A stretch of DNA of 64,000 bases from NCBI RefSeq assembly GCF_006439055.1, contig NZ_RCZC01000004.1:106648-170647 (forward strand), given 5' to 3'. This document shows positions 25,498 through 34,243 of this stretch, one piece after another. The notes under the pieces were generated by a model, which saw only the letters and a list, made by a program, of their open reading frames with translations, was not told where the DNA came from and made no database searches. A program made the position numbers and the translations under genes. How positions within the stretch are numbered: position 1 is the first letter of the stretch; each line of letters opens with the position of its first letter. The DNA is from Sphingomonas glacialis. GTDB lineage: Bacteria; Pseudomonadota; Alphaproteobacteria; Sphingomonadales; Sphingomonadaceae.

Positions 25498-26787
25498 TCA
25501 GCTCATCCTGCTGAGTAGATCATCGACCGTGCAACTGGCGAAGCTGGCAAAATTGTCGGCCACGCCGAACGGCAGGAGCAGTGTGCGGTCGTGGACGATC
25601 GCGCCGCAGCTATAGACGACGTTCGGGACGTAGCCGCTGCGCTCGCTGGGGCTGGGGCGCAGGATCGGCTCGGGTGTGCGGGCCAGCACCTTTTCAGGAT
25701 CGGCCTTGTCCAGCAGGCACGCGCCCATGCAGTAGTTCCGCATCATGCCCACGCCGTGGGTGAGGAGCAGCCACCCCTCGTTTAGCTCGATTGGCGATCC
25801 GCAATTTCCCATTTGGACGAACTCCCACGGAAAACGCGGGCCGATCAGCTTGGTCCCGCCGTTCCAGGTCGTGATCTCATCCGATTCTATCAGCCAGAGG
25901 TTCTCATTGTCCTGCCGCCCGATCATGTTGAAGCGGCCGTCGACCCGGCGGGGGAAAAGTGCCATCCCTTTGCTGGAGGGCACCGATCCCTGAAGTGTGG
26001 TCATTTCGAAGGTGTTGATGCCGGTACCGCGGAACAGCTCGCATCGGGAGTCGCGACCGTCGTACGCCGTGTAGGTTCCAAGGAAACTCGGCGTGCCGTC
26101 CTCCTCGATGAACCTCACCATGCGCAAGTCTTCGATCCCCTGCCGTTGGCTCGCGGTGACCGGGAAGAGAACGCTTTCGGACGGCTCCAGGCTGCCCTCG
26201 CAGATCACTCTGGTGACGCCCTTGCCGCTTTCGCCGGCGTCTTGGATGAGCGGCGAAGTGACCCAAGGACTCGGATCGTCAACATTGAAGCCGTCACTCG
26301 CGCTCCAGCTGCCAGTGCGGAATGTCACCGACGAGACGTGTCCTTCGCCGATGCCGCGAAGCGAGAGGATGAAGTTCAGCCCATCGGACGGCGCACCGTC
26401 TTGGTTCATTCGCATCACGATGCTCGGATTGAACAGTGCGGCCGCTTCGAACGAATATTCGGCGCTGAGATAGGCACCTATCAGAAGCTGCTGCTCGGGG
26501 TCTGCGGTGACTTCGTCGGGAAGGCAGTCGCATACTTCCAAGAAGCGTCGCAGCAGCATAGCCTCGACGTTCCGATGGCGTTCGGAGAGGGAGGCCACCA
26601 TTGTCTTGCTCTCGCCGCGACACGACGTCTCGTCTAGCGATAGCACGCGTTGCACGACTCGGCGCATGCGAGGATGCTCGGTGTCGCGGAAGGGCTCGGG
26701 ATATTCCACGCTGAACGGCTTGATCACCGTACGCGACGGATCTGGGCGGAGGTGCAAATTCGAAAACTTGAAGAGATCGTCGGACAT
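25498..26787 (-). CDS. GH130-family glycoside phosphorylase
   Basis: The 429-residue protein has the five-bladed propeller motifs of GH130 beta-mannosyl phosphorylases/hydrolases: FNPSIVMRMNQDG, LNFILSLRGIGEGHVSS, EDLRMVRFIEEDGTPSFLGT followed by YTAYDGR, and PRFPWEFVQMGNCGSPIE with GWLLLTHGVGMMR. An extra N-terminal helical region (about 1-110) is present, as in larger GH130 members. The expected reaction is phosphorolysis of beta-mannosides in the cytosol. No sugar transporter or epimerase lies nearby. ATG chosen over a GTG seven codons upstream because GGAG is 9 nt before it. Confidence 0.85.
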   Translation of the reverse strand: MSDDLFKFSNLHLRPDPSRTVIKPFSVEYPEPFRDTEHPRMRRVVQRVLSLDETSCRGESKTMVASLSERHRNVEAMLLRRFLEVCDCLPDEVTADPEQQLLIGAYLSAEYSFEAAALFNPSIVMRMNQDGAPSDGLNFILSLRGIGEGHVSSVTFRTGSWSASDGFNVDDPSPWVTSPLIQDAGESGKGVTRVICEGSLEPSESVLFPVTASQRQGIEDLRMVRFIEEDGTPSFLGTYTAYDGRDSRCELFRGTGINTFEMTTLQGSVPSSKGMALFPRRVDGRFNMIGRQDNENLWLIESDEITTWNGGTKLIGPRFPWEFVQMGNCGSPIELNEGWLLLTHGVGMMRNYCMGACLLDKADPEKVLARTPEPILRPSPSERSGYVPNVVYSCGAIVHDRTLLLPFGVADNFASFASCTVDDLLSRMS

Positions 26788-27217
26788 GGGAACGGGCTCC
26801 GTGGCCACCTATTAGGCAGAGCCATGGATACCGACTTTCAGATCGACGCGCGATCTCTCAGTTGAACGATCCCTTCCAGTTCGCCCGGAGAGGGAGGCTG
26901 CACCTAGCGAATTGATTATGAGTTGCCGCCAACTGGATTCCCGATCGGACGGTTAGGGCACCGGTCATGTGCCGGAACGTCCCCTGACGGATCAGCGCGC
27001 GGGCTAGGATCGAGCGATGAGAAGGTGAAGTCGTCCGTGATACCCCTCGAGATATTCTAGCCGTATGTCGCGCAGAGGATCGGATCATACACGGCGGGGG
27101 AGGCTACGATTAATGCAGATCGCGCTCCTGGTATCGCGCGCAGACGAGGGACTGAACCTGTCCGAAGCGCGTCTATACGCTGTTGATTTTCGCCGCCTTG
27201 GCGGGCTCCGGATAGGT
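26788..27217. other. intergenic, no gene recognised
   Basis: No convincing frame. An AT-richer patch (GATACCCCTCGAGATATTCTAG, 27038-27060) may be a promoter, but it fits the recurrent element poorly. Confidence 0.35.
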
Positions 27218-27526
27218 TCACGCGATGAGCGTGAAGATCGTCCCTGCGGAGTCGCGCCATCCGTTCCCGGGCGCGTAGGTGTCCAGGGATGCAGCGGAGT
27301 TCGCCTTCTTCAACGCCGCCTCGATGGCCTCGAGCGTGTCAGATGAGACCCTCTTCAGCGCGCCGGTTACCGTCTCGCGACCTGCCGCTACGTCGTTCTG
27401 GAGCTTGGTGGGTGCCAGTATGCCCACTTCGACACCTGCCTCCGCCGACCGGCGAACGTAGTCGGTGCCGGAGACGGAGATCGCCAGCGATTTGCCGGGA
27501 GTGATGTTCGTCAGATCGATGCTCAT
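27218..27526 (-). CDS. hypothetical small soluble protein
   Basis: The 102-residue product has no signal peptide or TM segment and is not recognised. It reads SIDLTNITPGKSLAISVSG, then helical AAGRETVTGALKRV and a polar C-terminus ending GTIFTLIA. Real-gene status is supported by AGAGG upstream, balanced amino-acid use and isolation between long non-coding stretches. No operon partners. Confidence 0.5.
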   Translation of the reverse strand: MSIDLTNITPGKSLAISVSGTDYVRRSAEAGVEVGILAPTKLQNDVAAGRETVTGALKRVSSDTLEAIEAALKKANSAASLDTYAPGNGWRDSAGTIFTLIA

Positions 27527-27711
27527 CGTTGTTCTGCCTCTCGCACGCCGTCGTGTCGAATAACGACTTGTGGACGGGTGACTTTATGATTTTCGTTTCG
27601 AACTGCGGATTTTGGCGAGCGCGATGGCCTTAGTTCGCCGCGTATCGCGTCACTTGGCAAGCCTCTGTGTGGGCCGCGGTCGCGACGCCGCGACTTTCGG
27701 TATCTGGGGCT

Positions 27712-27891
27712 TCACGGGTCGGGCTGGGGGGACCATCCCTCCTGCCCAATGTGGTTGGGTCGGTCCCTGTCGTCCTCTTTGGCCATGGTGCGCTTATATT
27801 TCTTCGGCGGCGAGGATGGCATAGGCGCCGATACCTTCGGCACGGGTGGGGTCAGTTGTGACGGCGGCGGGACCTTTTCGTCATGAGCCAT
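27712..27891 (-). CDS. possible small proline-rich protein
   Basis: A 59-codon leftward frame begins MAHDEKVPPPSQLTPPVPK and ends GWSPQPDP, with basic residues in the middle. Composition (proline, lysine, arginine) suggests an unstructured peptide. No ribosome site is obvious, so coding status is uncertain. Confidence 0.3.
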   Translation of the reverse strand: MAHDEKVPPPSQLTPPVPKVSAPMPSSPPKKYKRTMAKEDDRDRPNHIGQEGWSPQPDP

Positions 27892-27957
27892 TAAACCAGC
27901 GCGAATTGGCACGAGACCAGACAGACATCATTTTCCCGCAAGAGCCGCCACGACCGA

Positions 27958-28929
27958 TCAAAGACTTATCTTCATGCCCACGGCGATCGGGACGACCTTC
28001 GGGCCGAAGGCGCGCTCGAGCGCGTTCACCGCCCGCCAACCGGTGCAGTGCCCGGGCAGGATAAGGTCCACGTCGAACTGCTCGAAGTCGGCGACGGTCT
28101 TGTCGATGATCGCTTCGTTCGCGCCCGACAGGTGGTAGCCGCCGATGACCGCGTGAACCGGGACATCCGGCATGTCGCGCCGCGCCGCGTGGAGCACGTT
28201 GACGATGCCGGCGTGCGAGCATGCCGAGAAGATCACCAGCCCTTTGTCGCGGACGTTAACTGCCAGGTACCGCTCATCCACGATCAGGGGATCCAGTTCC
28301 CAGCCGTCGCCATGCTCCGTTCGACGCATATGGCCGGGAAGCCCCGTCTCGTAGGGCGTGACGCGCGGGATCTCTCCTGACACGAAGAACATATCATCGA
28401 GCGCCGTCGTCGAGTGGTCGATCACGATGGGATCGCCCCCCTTCGACCTAAGCTCGGCGGGGCCGGGAATGTCCCGGATGGGAAGAAGGTCGCCACCGGG
28501 GAGGTGAAATGCGCGCTGCCGGAACATGCCAGGATGCAGATAGACCGGGACGTTTGTCCCCCCGATCAGCTCGAGTGCCATCGGCAGACCGCCCGCATGG
28601 TCCCAGTGACCGTGCGAAAGCATGGCTGCGTCGATCTCCTTGAACGGCACGCCGATCCGGGTTCCGTTGTACTCGACCGCGAAGTCGACCGGGCCGGCGT
28701 CGAAGAGCATGGTCCGCCGCTCCGCCCCGATCTCGGCTCTGACGATGAGGGCGAGACCGTGGTTCGCGCAGCATTGGCAGCTGCCGGTCATCTCGTTCAT
28801 TCCCGCCTGGTGCAGTACGTTCCATTCGAGCGTCACCTCCGGCGGCACGCTCGAGAGGCTGTCGGTTCTGTTGTCGATCAGGACGGTGATCTCCAGCCGA
28901 TCGACGGCGCGGAGCGAGTTCTTGTCCAT
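27958..28929 (-). CDS. metallo-beta-lactamase-fold hydrolase, COG1237 type
   Basis: The 323-residue cytosolic protein has intact metal ligands: SHGHWDHAGG near residue 105, FSACSHAG and GGYHLSG, ending with LILPGHCTGW. The arrangement with an N-terminal LIDNRTDSL segment, a CQCCANHG cysteine cluster near 52 and GxHL matches the dihydropterin-ribofuranosyl-aminobenzene-phosphate synthase-like group. Real substrates in bacteria are unknown. RBS GAGAAGG is 8 nt before the ATG. It is the last gene of a leftward redox set (SDR, YCII-like, GST, MBL). Confidence 0.85.
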   Translation of the reverse strand: MDKNSLRAVDRLEITVLIDNRTDSLSSVPPEVTLEWNVLHQAGMNEMTGSCQCCANHGLALIVRAEIGAERRTMLFDAGPVDFAVEYNGTRIGVPFKEIDAAMLSHGHWDHAGGLPMALELIGGTNVPVYLHPGMFRQRAFHLPGGDLLPIRDIPGPAELRSKGGDPIVIDHSTTALDDMFFVSGEIPRVTPYETGLPGHMRRTEHGDGWELDPLIVDERYLAVNVRDKGLVIFSACSHAGIVNVLHAARRDMPDVPVHAVIGGYHLSGANEAIIDKTVADFEQFDVDLILPGHCTGWRAVNALERAFGPKVVPIAVGMKISL

Positions 28930-29013
28930 CTGCGCGCCTTCTCTGAGTCGTTCGCTCCGGACCCGACTCCGATCGGGTCCGTCGCCTGTTTGCCGGGTGG
29001 CCGCGCGCGGGTG

Positions 29014-29679
29014 CTACGCCCGCCAGCTGGGCGGATACGCCGCGTCGTAACCGGGTATCTGCTCGGCGCGCTGCATCCACGCCGCGATCGACGGTAGGCT
29101 GTGGGAGAACTGCTCGAACCCGAGTCCGATCTCCTGAGCTCGGGGGCGTCGGCCCAGCTGCGCGAGCATTCCCATCGTCGGAAGCGCAACCATGTCCGCC
29201 GCCGTCACCTCGTCCCCGGCCAGGAAGGCCGTCCTCGACAACGCCTGTTCCATCCAGGCGAGCTGACGTAGCGCTACCGCCGCGGCCGCACGTGACCGCT
29301 CGAGATCCATGACGCTTCCACCTTCCTTGTAGGGGAAGACGATTCCTTGCTCGATCGGCCCCTGGGTGTAGCTGGTGAACTCGGAGATGCGCTGCCAGAT
29401 CAGGCCGGTTTCCGCTGGCGTCCGGCCGAACAGGGGCATGCGCGGGCTGGCGCTTTCGAGATACGCCATGATCGCCAGAGACTCTGTCACGACAGTCTCG
29501 CCGTCGCGCAGCGTCGGCACCTTTCCGCGGGGATTGAGCGCGAGATAGGTGGGAGACTTATGCTCGCCTCGCGAGGGATTGAGGTGGTGGGACACGTAGG
29601 GGATGCCCTTGTATTCGAGCGCGAGCATCACGCGCCACGCATAGTGGCTCCCGCTTATCCAGAAGAGTTCGTAGGCCAT
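29014..29679 (-). CDS. glutathione S-transferase
   Basis: The 221-residue protein has an N-terminal thioredoxin-like domain with SGSHYAWRVMLALEYKG (active-site region), LNPRGKVPTLRDGE (cis-Pro loop) and ETVVTESLAIMAYLE (glutathione gamma-Glu binding), followed by an all-helical C-domain with LAGDEVTAADMVALP. It conjugates or reduces electrophiles with glutathione in the cytosol; class not assigned. It lies between the exported YCII-like protein and the MBL hydrolase, 33 and 84 nt apart. Confidence 0.9.
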   Translation of the reverse strand: MAYELFWISGSHYAWRVMLALEYKGIPYVSHHLNPSRGEHKSPTYLALNPRGKVPTLRDGETVVTESLAIMAYLESASPRMPLFGRTPAETGLIWQRISEFTSYTQGPIEQGIVFPYKEGGSVMDLERSRAAAAVALRQLAWMEQALSRTAFLAGDEVTAADMVALPTMGMLAQLGRRPRAQEIGLGFEQFSHSLPSIAAWMQRAEQIPGYDAAYPPSWRA

Positions 29680-29712
29680 TGCGTTTCCTCACCAGGGTCT
29701 GATGCAGAGTTG

Positions 29713-30162
29713 TTACTTGCCGAGCAGCACGCCCAGCGGCCGAAGCGGCCCCAGCGGCGTGAGTTGGAACGACATCAGACCCGCCTGGCCAAGTGGCAGT
29801 CCTTCGAGCATCGCGCGGGCTTGAGTTACGTCGGTGACGTTCAGGATAAATACGACGCCCGTATCGTCCTGCTTCACGAACCACTGGTCGAGCTTGCCCG
29901 CCAGGTAGAGTTGGACCGTATCGCGAACTTCGGACTGGAGGGTCACCTTTAGGTTCGTGGCATTCGCCTTGGAGGTGAGCGTCCCGATCGCGAGGATGCG
30001 GGTGGTCGGGACCGCGGCCTCCGGGGGAGCGACAGCGCGGCTGGACTGAGCGGTGGCCATTGTCGGGGTGCCGGCGATCGCGAGGGCGGCGAGGATGCCC
30101 CAACTCGCGACGGTAAACACATTGCGGCTTGGTCGCCCCGAACGGTCGGTCTTCGCGTTCAT
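29713..30162 (-). CDS. exported YCII/muconolactone-isomerase-like small protein
   Basis: The 149-residue product has an N-terminal signal (VASWGILAALAIAG, cleavage near ATAQS). The mature part is a ferredoxin-like alpha/beta module: TTRILAIGTL, VRDTVQLYLAGKLDQWFVKQ, VVFILNVTDVTQARAMLEGL and LMSFQLTPLGPLRPL. It is paralogous to the cytosolic copy at 55486-55815, with identical motif order and several identical blocks (TRILAIG, EVRDTV, LYL.G..DQW, AGLM.F.LT.LGPL). It lies in the leftward GST/SDR cluster. An exported YCII-like protein is unusual. Function unknown. Confidence 0.7.
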   Translation of the reverse strand: MNAKTDRSGRPSRNVFTVASWGILAALAIAGTPTMATAQSSRAVAPPEAAVPTTRILAIGTLTSKANATNLKVTLQSEVRDTVQLYLAGKLDQWFVKQDDTGVVFILNVTDVTQARAMLEGLPLGQAGLMSFQLTPLGPLRPLGVLLGK

Positions 30163-30291
30163 TTTGGTGTTCCTTGCGAGGCCTCGCCGTTGCGGCGCTG
30201 CGGGTTGCAATGCTTCTGATGGGCGCCGGGAAAACAGGCGAGGCGGGTCCGGAGCGGGAGGCTTGTCTTCCCGACCGAACCCACTGCCAAC

Positions 30292-31038
30292 TCAGGCCGC
30301 CTTGGGCAGCACGGTCGACATCTTCGCCTGCACCGCCTTCGGGTCCGCCGTGAACGCGTCGTGGATGCCGCGCGTCTGCGCACCAGCCACGACTTCGTCA
30401 TTCCGGCCGGCCTGGACGGCATCGAGCGCGTCAGCCACGACTTCCGAAGGCTGCATGCGCGGCTCGGGCAGCTTCACGCCCATGGCGGTCTCGGTCTGAA
30501 CCGCCAGGACGCCCAGGACGACGGTGCCCTGTGCGCTGAGCTCGGCGCGGATGCTGCGGGTGAGGGACAGGCCTGCCGCCTTGGACGCGGCGTACGTCGC
30601 GGCGGCGGGAAGGCTGACGAGCGCCAGCATCGACAGCATGTTGAGGATCGCACCACCGCCGGAAGCCGCGAGCGCAGGGGCGAACGCGCGGGTCATCGCC
30701 AGCGTGCCGAAGTAGTTCACATCCATCTCGCGGCGGGCGTCGTCCATGTCTGGTGCCGAAATCGATCCCGCGAAGGCCGCGTATCCGGCGTTGTTGATGA
30801 GGAAGGTTACGTCGGGCGCGTCGATCGCGGCCTGGGCGACCTGCGCGGGGTCGGTCACGTCCAGCGTGATCGGCACAAGTCGCGGGTCACCGCCTGCGAG
30901 CAGGTCGGCGAGCGACTTCTGGTCGCGCGCCGCCACGTAGACCTTCGTCGCGCCGCGCTCGAGCAGGTCGTGTACGAATGCACTACCGATGCCGCCGTTG
31001 GCGCCGGTCACGAGTGCTACTGATCCCTTGATGTCCAT
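30292..31038 (-). CDS. short-chain dehydrogenase/reductase
   Basis: The 248-residue classical SDR has the cofactor motif TGANGGIGSAF, DVTDPAQVAQAA, NNAGYA, catalytic Ser in NMLSMLALVS and the Y-x-x-x-K motif YAASKAAG. Arg in AARDQ after beta-2 suggests NADP preference. It oxidises or reduces an alcohol/carbonyl; substrate unknown. Start fixed by AAAGGAAG; an upstream ATG 42 nt earlier lacks one. It may be the first gene of SDR-YCII-GST-MBL, or read through from the NmrA gene 87 nt upstream. Confidence 0.9.
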   Translation of the reverse strand: MDIKGSVALVTGANGGIGSAFVHDLLERGATKVYVAARDQKSLADLLAGGDPRLVPITLDVTDPAQVAQAAIDAPDVTFLINNAGYAAFAGSISAPDMDDARREMDVNYFGTLAMTRAFAPALAASGGGAILNMLSMLALVSLPAAATYAASKAAGLSLTRSIRAELSAQGTVVLGVLAVQTETAMGVKLPEPRMQPSEVVADALDAVQAGRNDEVVAGAQTRGIHDAFTADPKAVQAKMSTVLPKAA

Positions 31039-31088
31039 GGTCGTCTTCCTTTCATGTGATTGGGTATTTCGGTGAGTCATCGAGCGTG

Positions 31089-31118
31089 CCGGCGCCGACC
31101 CCGAGGGTTCGGCGCCGG
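31089..31118 (-). terminator. hairpin between the NmrA and SDR genes
   Basis: CCGGCGCCGA and TCGGCGCCGG form a perfect 10-bp stem with a 10-nt loop just after the NmrA stop. No T-run follows on the minus strand. Confidence 0.5.
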
Positions 31119-31124
31119 TGCAGG

Positions 31125-32003
31125 TCAGGCGGCGTTGAGCTTGTCGGCGTGGAGCTTGGCGAACTCGCCAACCGTCATCGAGCGCCGGCCGGTGAGCATG
31201 GCGACGTTGTCGTCGGCCCCCGCCATGTGCCCGTTCTGGTAGTCGAGCATGGCGCCGCCCAGATGCTGAACGATGTATGGCGGGACGCCCATCTCGGTGA
31301 TCGATGCGACATACTCGTCGATTGGGATGTCCTCGAACACGATCTTGCGACCGAGCGCTTCGGACAGTTCTTCGGCCATCCGCTCATGGTTCATCTCGAC
31401 CGGCCCCGACAGCGGGATCGTCTCGCCGATGTGGCCTTCCGGGGCCTTGAGGAGAGCCGCGATCGCCCGACCCTGGTCATCGGCCGCGATCGGCGAATGG
31501 CGTCCCTTACCGACCGGCATCCGCAATACGCCCTGCTGGATGAAGGGGAGCTGCCATGGGTAGAGCAGCCACTCGAGGAAGTACGTCGGGCGGAGATGGA
31601 CCACCGGCACGCCGGACCAGTTGAACACCTGCTCCGAGATGTACGTGTCGCGGCAGGAGTCGCTACTGGATTCGCGATCGGCGGAGCGCTGCGACAGGTT
31701 GATGATCACCTTGACACCAGTCTCCTTGGCCGCCTGCGCGAAGTTGACCGTCGCCACCAGCAGGCCGGGCTGGACTGGCCAGACGAAGTACGCTGCCTCG
31801 ACACCCTGCATGGCGTCGCGGACCGTGTTGATTTCGAGGAGGTCGCCAAGGACCACTTCCGCGCCGAGGGCTTCGAGCGCCTCCGAGCGGGCGTCCCTGC
31901 TGTGGACCATTGCGCGTACGTCGAGTCCGAGGCGGATCGCCTCCTTGACGGCGGCGCGGCCGGTATCACCAGTTGCGCCCGAGATTAATACCTTCTTGCT
32001 CAT
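31125..32003 (-). CDS. NmrA-family NAD(P)-binding reductase/redox sensor, copy 1
   Basis: The 292-residue atypical SDR has KKVLISGATGDTGRAAVKEA (GxxGxxG dinucleotide site), RAMVHSRD, VVLGDL, SEQVFNWSGVPVVHLRPTYF and FLEWLLYPWQ. There is no canonical YxxxK, which is typical of NmrA-like proteins that bind NADP as sensors or act as quinone/ether reductases (compare QorB). Paralog of the gene at 34244-35134. Element 9 lies 62 nt upstream. A LysR gene of the YafC/quinone-response type follows behind it on the same strand. Confidence 0.85.
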   Translation of the reverse strand: MSKKVLISGATGDTGRAAVKEAIRLGLDVRAMVHSRDARSEALEALGAEVVLGDLLEINTVRDAMQGVEAAYFVWPVQPGLLVATVNFAQAAKETGVKVIINLSQRSADRESSSDSCRDTYISEQVFNWSGVPVVHLRPTYFLEWLLYPWQLPFIQQGVLRMPVGKGRHSPIAADDQGRAIAALLKAPEGHIGETIPLSGPVEMNHERMAEELSEALGRKIVFEDIPIDEYVASITEMGVPPYIVQHLGGAMLDYQNGHMAGADDNVAMLTGRRSMTVGEFAKLHADKLNAA

Positions 32004-32061
32004 GACAAAACGTCCTGTTCTTGGGGCTGCATGGCATCAACTTGGCGATTTCCAGGCCGAT

Positions 32062-32080
32062 GTCATTTATATGTTGGTAT
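32062..32080 (-). promoter_or_regulatory. ATAC-N4-GTATAAT promoter/operator element 9
   Basis: Minus strand: ATAC CAAC ATATAAA TGAC. The half-site is perfect and the -10 is TATAAA. It points at NmrA copy 1. Confidence 0.55.
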
Positions 32081-32226
32081 CGTCTGGCAGCCGGGCGGCC
32101 GGTGGTCTGGGACCGTGGGACCGTCTTGCTGACACACGGAAGATCGGCCTTCCGGGGGGCGCCCGGTAGCAGTCCGTTTTTTCTATTACCTATGCTGATC
32201 CAGCATCAGTCGCGCTGGCTGCGACG

Positions 32227-33132
32227 CTATTGCGCCGGGGTGGACCCTGGTCGACGGTGGAGCTCATCGATCAGGAAATCGACGAAGGCTCTCGCGGCCT
32301 TTCGCGTTGCGCGGCCCATGGGGAAGTATGCGTGGACCGGAAGGGGTGAGAGCCACCAGTCGGGGAGGACACGGACCAGATAACCTGCATCGAGTTCGCG
32401 TTCGCAGGCCCACAGCGTGGTGGAGGTGATCCCAAGTGACGAGGTCGCCGCCACAACAGCGCCCGACGTGTCGTTGACTAGGATGTTCGGCTGCAACTCG
32501 ATCTTCTGCTTCGTGCCGTCGCGCTCGAAGGTCCACGCCATGCTCTGCGCAGCCGCAGGTCCCCCGATGATGCGGTGCTCGACCAGGTCATGCGGGGTCG
32601 AGGGCGCACCACGTGCCTCGAGATATCGCGGGGCGGCCACTATCACCCGCTGAACCGTCGCGAGCAACTTGGTGGTGCCAGTGGCGTCCGGCAGTTCGCC
32701 GATGCGGATGCCGACGTCGACAGCCTCCCGCACCATGTCCTGGACCTTGTCTTCGAGCATGACCTGAACGGTGAGGCGGGGATGTCGCTCGACGAAGCCG
32801 GAGAGGGCTGGAAGCACGACGCGGTTGCCGAAGCTCGCCGGCATTCCAACCCTGAGCAGTCCGTGCAGTTCGCCATCTTCGCGCACGCTCTGCTCGGCTT
32901 CTTCGAGCAGCAGCAATATGGGTTCGATCCTGGCGAGGAATTCTGCGCCGGCCTCGGTGGGCACAACCGCGCGCGTCGTTCTGGATAGCAGACGCGCTCC
33001 TAAGTCGGCCTCGAGATCGGCGATGATCCGGGATGCCTGCGACTGGGCGAGGCCGCACTCCCGGGCGGCGGCGGAGAAACTGCCGAGGCGTGCGACGCGC
33101 ACGTACAGCCTGAGTGCCGAGATGTCCTTCAC
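32227..33132 (-). CDS. LysR-family transcriptional regulator
   Basis: The 301-residue protein has an N-terminal winged HTH with RLGSFSAAARECGLAQSQAS and LEADLGARLLSRTTRAVVPT, a linker helix, and a substrate-binding domain with LRVGMPASFGNRVVLPAL and VGIRIGELPDATG. The RTTRAVVPTEAG variant groups it with the YafC/AaeR/DmlR-like LysR proteins that often control reductases for quinones or aldehydes. It lies between NmrA copy 1 and carbonic anhydrase, so it is the best-placed candidate to control the surrounding redox genes. Its own upstream lacks the recurrent element. Confidence 0.92.
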   Translation of the reverse strand: MKDISALRLYVRVARLGSFSAAARECGLAQSQASRIIADLEADLGARLLSRTTRAVVPTEAGAEFLARIEPILLLLEEAEQSVREDGELHGLLRVGMPASFGNRVVLPALSGFVERHPRLTVQVMLEDKVQDMVREAVDVGIRIGELPDATGTTKLLATVQRVIVAAPRYLEARGAPSTPHDLVEHRIIGGPAAAQSMAWTFERDGTKQKIELQPNILVNDTSGAVVAATSSLGITSTTLWACERELDAGYLVRVLPDWWLSPLPVHAYFPMGRATRKAARAFVDFLIDELHRRPGSTPAQ

Positions 33133-33216
33133 GCGTGGATCGTATCCTTGCTGCCGGTCTTGCGCCAGTCGGGCGACGACGGGGAGAGTTCGAATTCCAC
33201 GTCATACGCGAGGTGA

Positions 33217-33242
33217 GGGGGCGGCCGCCGGTGGCCGCCCCC
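33217..33242 (-). terminator. hairpin terminator after carbonic anhydrase
   Basis: GGGGGCGGCC pairs perfectly with GGCCGCCCCC around a 6-nt loop, in the gap between the carbonic anhydrase and LysR genes. Confidence 0.65.
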
Positions 33243-33298
33243 TTGCCATGACTTGTTCTACGCGCGCACCGGGGCGGAAGCGCCCTTGGCTCGCGGGA

Positions 33299-33841
33299 TC
33301 AAGCGTCCGCGCGCAGCAGGCTTGGCGGCACGATCGTCTCGATCAGCCCCGTCTCGACGTCGTAGACGAGGCCCGAGATCATGAAGCCGCCGGCGAGATC
33401 GGGATTGGCCTTGTAAGCGGCGACGTCCATCGCGACCGCCTTGCGGGGGTCGAGGACGGCCATCTCGTCGAGCTCCTCGCGTGAAACGCCCAGATGGGTG
33501 GCGAGGAGATCCGGCGCGTGCTTGTAGCAGCCTTTGATGCCGCAATCGGTATGGTGCAGGACGACGAGGTTCCAGCCGGGTCCCATGTCCTGCCCGACCG
33601 CCTTGGTGACGATCGGGAGGAGGATCATCGTCTCGACCAGCGCCGGATTGATGCGGCCGCCGATGTTGCGGTAGATCGCCGCATCACCCGGCTTCAGGCC
33701 GAGCACGTCCATCGGATCCACGCGCGGATCCAGGCAGCCAATGATGATCGTCTTGGTGTTCGGGATGATCTTGAGGTCGGCGTTGAAGCCGTTGCTCGCG
33801 AACGCCGCATTCTGCTGCGTGATCGTTTCGATGAAATCCAT
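33299..33841 (-). CDS. beta-class carbonic anhydrase
   Basis: The 180-residue enzyme has zinc ligands in GCLDPRVDP (C-x-D-x-R dyad) and VVLHHTDCG (H-x-x-C), with YRNIGGRINP between. It interconverts CO2 and bicarbonate. It belongs to the short carbonic-anhydrase-related group often found in stress loci rather than carboxysomes. RBS GGAGGATACA ends at the ATG. Element 10, a perfect dyad, lies 125 nt upstream and is shared with the divergent NmrA copy 2, so both could answer one regulator. Confidence 0.9.
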   Translation of the reverse strand: MDFIETITQQNAAFASNGFNADLKIIPNTKTIIIGCLDPRVDPMDVLGLKPGDAAIYRNIGGRINPALVETMILLPIVTKAVGQDMGPGWNLVVLHHTDCGIKGCYKHAPDLLATHLGVSREELDEMAVLDPRKAVAMDVAAYKANPDLAGGFMISGLVYDVETGLIETIVPPSLLRADA

Positions 33842-34243
33842 TGTATCCTCCGCGGTGTTGGCATTCGACGTCACGCTGCGCGACGCCCCTCTCGATCTTT
33901 GTCCTGAAGTGGCGACGGATCGCCCTCTCGGTGGCACCGGGATGCCCGTGCGGCATGCCTCAGGCAATTATACGAGTGTATCTCGCGAGCCCTCAACGCG
34001 CTGCCCCAAGGAATTCGGCTAGAATTTCGCTCGACCGTTTTCACCGCCCCTTGAACTATGATGCATATACACCATTTGAGTGTTCGGAAACGCGCCGAGT
34101 GGCGAACTCCACCGTGTATTTCGTCGGCGGACGCAGGTTCGAACTGCCGGCGGACGCGGAAGATCGAACGACGAGACACGGCTGGAACGCACAGGTCGCG
34201 GCATTCGAACGGGCAACGTGTGACACAACAGAAGGAATTTGAA
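33842..34243. other. divergent promoter region of carbonic anhydrase and NmrA copy 2
   Basis: It holds element 10 (leftward). A TATACA box at 34066-34071 is a plausible rightward -10 for NmrA copy 2, but it lacks the half-site. Confidence 0.4.
33963..33981 (-). promoter_or_regulatory. ATAC-N4-GTATAAT promoter/operator element 10
   Basis: Minus strand: ATAC ACTC GTATAAT TGCC, one of the best matches (perfect dyad, -10 and tail). It points at carbonic anhydrase. Confidence 0.75.

Noticed and set aside
27038..27060. GATACCCCTCGAGATATTCTAG as a regulon element
   Set aside because: Spacing between the half-site and AT-rich box does not match in either orientation.
34057..34075. TATG-ATGC-ATATACA sequence upstream of NmrA copy 2 as a 15th regulon element
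   Set aside because: The half-site and the GTAT core are both off. It is a plausible -10 only.
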